Source of the DNA: CAYRTD01 sp964426915
GTDB lineage: Bacteria; Bacteroidota; Bacteroidia; Bacteroidales; GCA-2748055
Assembly (NCBI GenBank): GCA_964426915.1
Contig: CAYRTD010000101.1
Location: 1 to 15,504, forward strand
Length of the DNA stretch: 15,504 nt
Direction of reading: 5' to 3'
Shown here: piece by piece, positions 13,837 through 15,504 of the stretch
Numbering within the stretch: position 1 is the stretch's first letter
Layout of the letters: every line of letters starts with the position of its first letter
Notes under the pieces: model-generated
Databases searched by the model: none
The model's input: the letters and a program-made list of their open reading frames with translations, nothing else
Told to the model about the DNA's origin: nothing
Translations under genes and position numbers: made by a program

Positions 13837-15390
13837 ATGAGAATTCGATTTTTCTCCTTACTTCGGGGGCAATTATTAGTTTCTGTTTTATTTTTGCTGA
13901 TATTTAACATAGATCTGAAGGCCCAGGCTGCCTTTGATAAGATCCCGCCGGCTCAGGATTCCATTAATCGTATTGACTCTCTTGTTACAGAAGAAAGGAC
14001 TGCTGACGAAGAAGCTGCAATAAATTTCTCTCCCATTGATAATAAAGATGTTAACAAGGAGAATTTAATACCTATAGGAGGTGAATTCCGTTTTGATTTC
14101 ACCGATCTTTTGCGAGGTTTACTTGGAATATTTGTACTCTTATTTATTGCTTTTCTACTAAGTGAGAATAGAAAATCTATTTCCTGGAGAGTTGTGGGAA
14201 TAGGTCTGCTTATACAAATTCTCCTTGCCATAGGCATATTACAGGTTCCGTTCATCAAAATGTTTTTTGAATACGGAGGTAAGATGTTTGTAAAGATCCT
14301 CGACTTTACCGATGCGGGTTCTCAATTTCTTTTCCGGGCAATGGATACCCAGGTAATAGAACAACCCCTTAGGACTTTTGCTTTTACAATTTTACCCACT
14401 ATTATATTCTTTTCAGCCCTGACATCGGTATTGTTTTATTTCGGAATAATACAGAAAATAGTTTGGGGACTGGCATGGGTAATGACCAAACTTCTGAAGC
14501 TTTCCGGAGCAGAGTCTCTTTCTGTAGCGGGGAACATTTTCCTGGGGCAAACTGAATCTCCTCTGATGATCAAGGCCTACCTCGAAAAAATGAACAGATC
14601 AGAAATGCTGCTGGTAATGTCGGGAGGGATGGCAACAATGGCCGGTGGAGTGCTGGCTCTTTACATAAATTTTCTTGGTGGAAATGATCCTGTTCAAAAG
14701 CTTGAATTTGCAAGGCATTTGCTTGCTGCTTCAGTTATGGCTGCCCCTGGAGTAGTTGTCATCTCTAAAATACTTGTGCCCCAAACCCGGGCTATTGACA
14801 CAGAAGTAAAAGTGAGCCAGGGCCGGATTGGACAAAATGTGCTCGATTCCATAAATAACGGAACCTATGAAGGGCTTAAACTGGCAGTTAACGTTGCAGC
14901 TATGCTTCTGGTTTTCCTGGCTTTTATTGCCATGGCTAATTATATTTTCTTAAAAATCGGGCAGTGGACAAACCTGAATGAATGGGTTGAAACAATATCT
15001 TCCGGAAGATATGATGAACTAAGTCTCCAGTTTATGCTGGGGTATCTGCTGTCTCCCATCATGTGGCTTCTTGGTGTGCCGGCACAGGACATTACCCTGG
15101 TCGGATCGCTGCTTGGTGAAAAAATTATCATGACAGAACTGGTCGGATACATTAGTCTGGCTGAACTCAAAGGAGCAGGGGCCTTTAGTGATCCAAAATC
15201 AATTATTATGTCAACCTATGTTTTGTGCGGATTTGCTAATTTTGCATCAGTTGGTATACAGATTGGGGGTATTGGAGCACTTGCTCCCGGAAAAAAAGTT
15301 TTACTTGCTGAATTTGGTATGAAATCCCTGCTTGCCGGTACACTTGCTTCGCTGCTTTCTGCTACTATTGTAGGAATAATATTAGCTTAG
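13837..15390 (+). CDS. Concentrative nucleoside transporter (CNT/NupC family)
   Basis: This 517-residue membrane protein imports nucleosides, probably driven by Na+ or H+. Family motifs are present: GQTESPL (237-243), GGMATMAGGVLALYI (263-277), PGVVVISKILVPQT (304-317), LLSPIMWLLGVP (404-415), IMTELVGY (431-438) and YVLCGFANFASVGIQIGGIG (461-480); these include the Gln/Glu and Asn/Ser positions that line the nucleoside site in characterised members. Unusually for the family in general, the N-terminus has a signal-peptide-like segment (11-28, ending LKAQA) followed by about 60 hydrophilic residues before the first core helix at about 90-108. The start at 13837 lies 4 nt after the upstream stop. 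Ion preference is not inferable with confidence. Confidence 0.93.
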   Translation: MRIRFFSLLRGQLLVSVLFLLIFNIDLKAQAAFDKIPPAQDSINRIDSLVTEERTADEEAAINFSPIDNKDVNKENLIPIGGEFRFDFTDLLRGLLGIFVLLFIAFLLSENRKSISWRVVGIGLLIQILLAIGILQVPFIKMFFEYGGKMFVKILDFTDAGSQFLFRAMDTQVIEQPLRTFAFTILPTIIFFSALTSVLFYFGIIQKIVWGLAWVMTKLLKLSGAESLSVAGNIFLGQTESPLMIKAYLEKMNRSEMLLVMSGGMATMAGGVLALYINFLGGNDPVQKLEFARHLLAASVMAAPGVVVISKILVPQTRAIDTEVKVSQGRIGQNVLDSINNGTYEGLKLAVNVAAMLLVFLAFIAMANYIFLKIGQWTNLNEWVETISSGRYDELSLQFMLGYLLSPIMWLLGVPAQDITLVGSLLGEKIIMTELVGYISLAELKGAGAFSDPKSIIMSTYVLCGFANFASVGIQIGGIGALAPGKKVLLAEFGMKSLLAGTLASLLSATIVGIILA

Positions 15391-15398
15391 TGTCTGTC

Positions 15399-15500
15399 CA
15401 TAATGTCCGATATCTGCGTTATGCTCGCCGGAAAAATGCTCATTTACAAGAGTAAACTCCGCTTTTTCCGGCTTCGCAAGCCTTGATCTCGAACATTATG
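15399..15500. repeat. 102-bp palindromic intergenic element
   Basis: Three nested inverted-repeat blocks share one centre near 15449-15450. The outer block is 16 bp with 14 matches (15399-15414 with 15485-15500). The middle block is a perfect 10-bp pair, GCCGGAAAAA with TTTTTCCGGC (15427-15436, 15463-15472). The inner block is TTTAC with GTAAA around a 4-nt loop (15443-15447, 15452-15456). The spacers on each side are equal in length (12 and 6 nt). It lies 8 nt after the transporter stop and may act as its terminator; it resembles a repeated palindromic or MITE-like element. Confidence 0.8.
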
Positions 15501-15504
15501 ATCC

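Overview
The window looks like an AT-rich chromosomal segment of a Bacteroidota member, probably near Bacteroidales/Marinilabiliales. Three things point there: Bacteroidota-type -7 promoter motifs (TAnnTTTG, one with a perfectly spaced TTTG -33 box), the gene order rplU-rpmA-serS, and Bacteroidota-style proteins (bifunctional nuclease fused to a UVR motif, CNT transporter with a signal-peptide extension, Rieske-like lipoprotein with no histidine ligands). Shine-Dalgarno sites are weak throughout, as expected. No tRNA, rRNA, CRISPR array, transposase or phage gene is visible. Phylum assignment is inference from family resemblance.

Layout. Positions 1-2521 (+): ribF (flavin synthesis) and ahcY (S-adenosylhomocysteine hydrolase), the latter with its own promoter-like motif. 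Positions 2583-3023 (-): a small Rieske-like lipoprotein. Positions 3075-4615 (+): a membrane-anchored acidic protein of unknown function, greA and a HIT-family hydrolase. The greA leader contains a promoter immediately followed by an intrinsic terminator. Positions 4661-8738 (-): a compact four-gene tripartite efflux operon read as ATPase, lipoprotein adaptor, DevC/FtsX-like permease and TolC-like outer-membrane channel, with gaps of 5 nt or less, or overlaps. Positions 8900-12686 (-): rplU, rpmA, serS, a DMT/EamA transporter and ruvC, with an intrinsic terminator after rpmA whose loop holds the likely serS promoter motif. Positions 12687-13220: a 534-bp intergenic region with the rplU promoter, a promoter-like motif on the + strand and a nested inverted-repeat element. 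Positions 13221-15390 (+): a bifunctional nuclease/UVR protein and a Na+-type nucleoside transporter. Positions 15399-15500: a 102-bp palindromic element, after which the window ends.

Most genes are housekeeping. The less ordinary material is a 116-residue Lys-rich tail on ribosomal protein L21, the greA leader attenuator-like arrangement, the nested inverted repeat at 13032-13146, the terminal palindrome, and the histidine-less Rieske-like lipoprotein. I found no convincing evidence of an entirely new defence or mobile system here.
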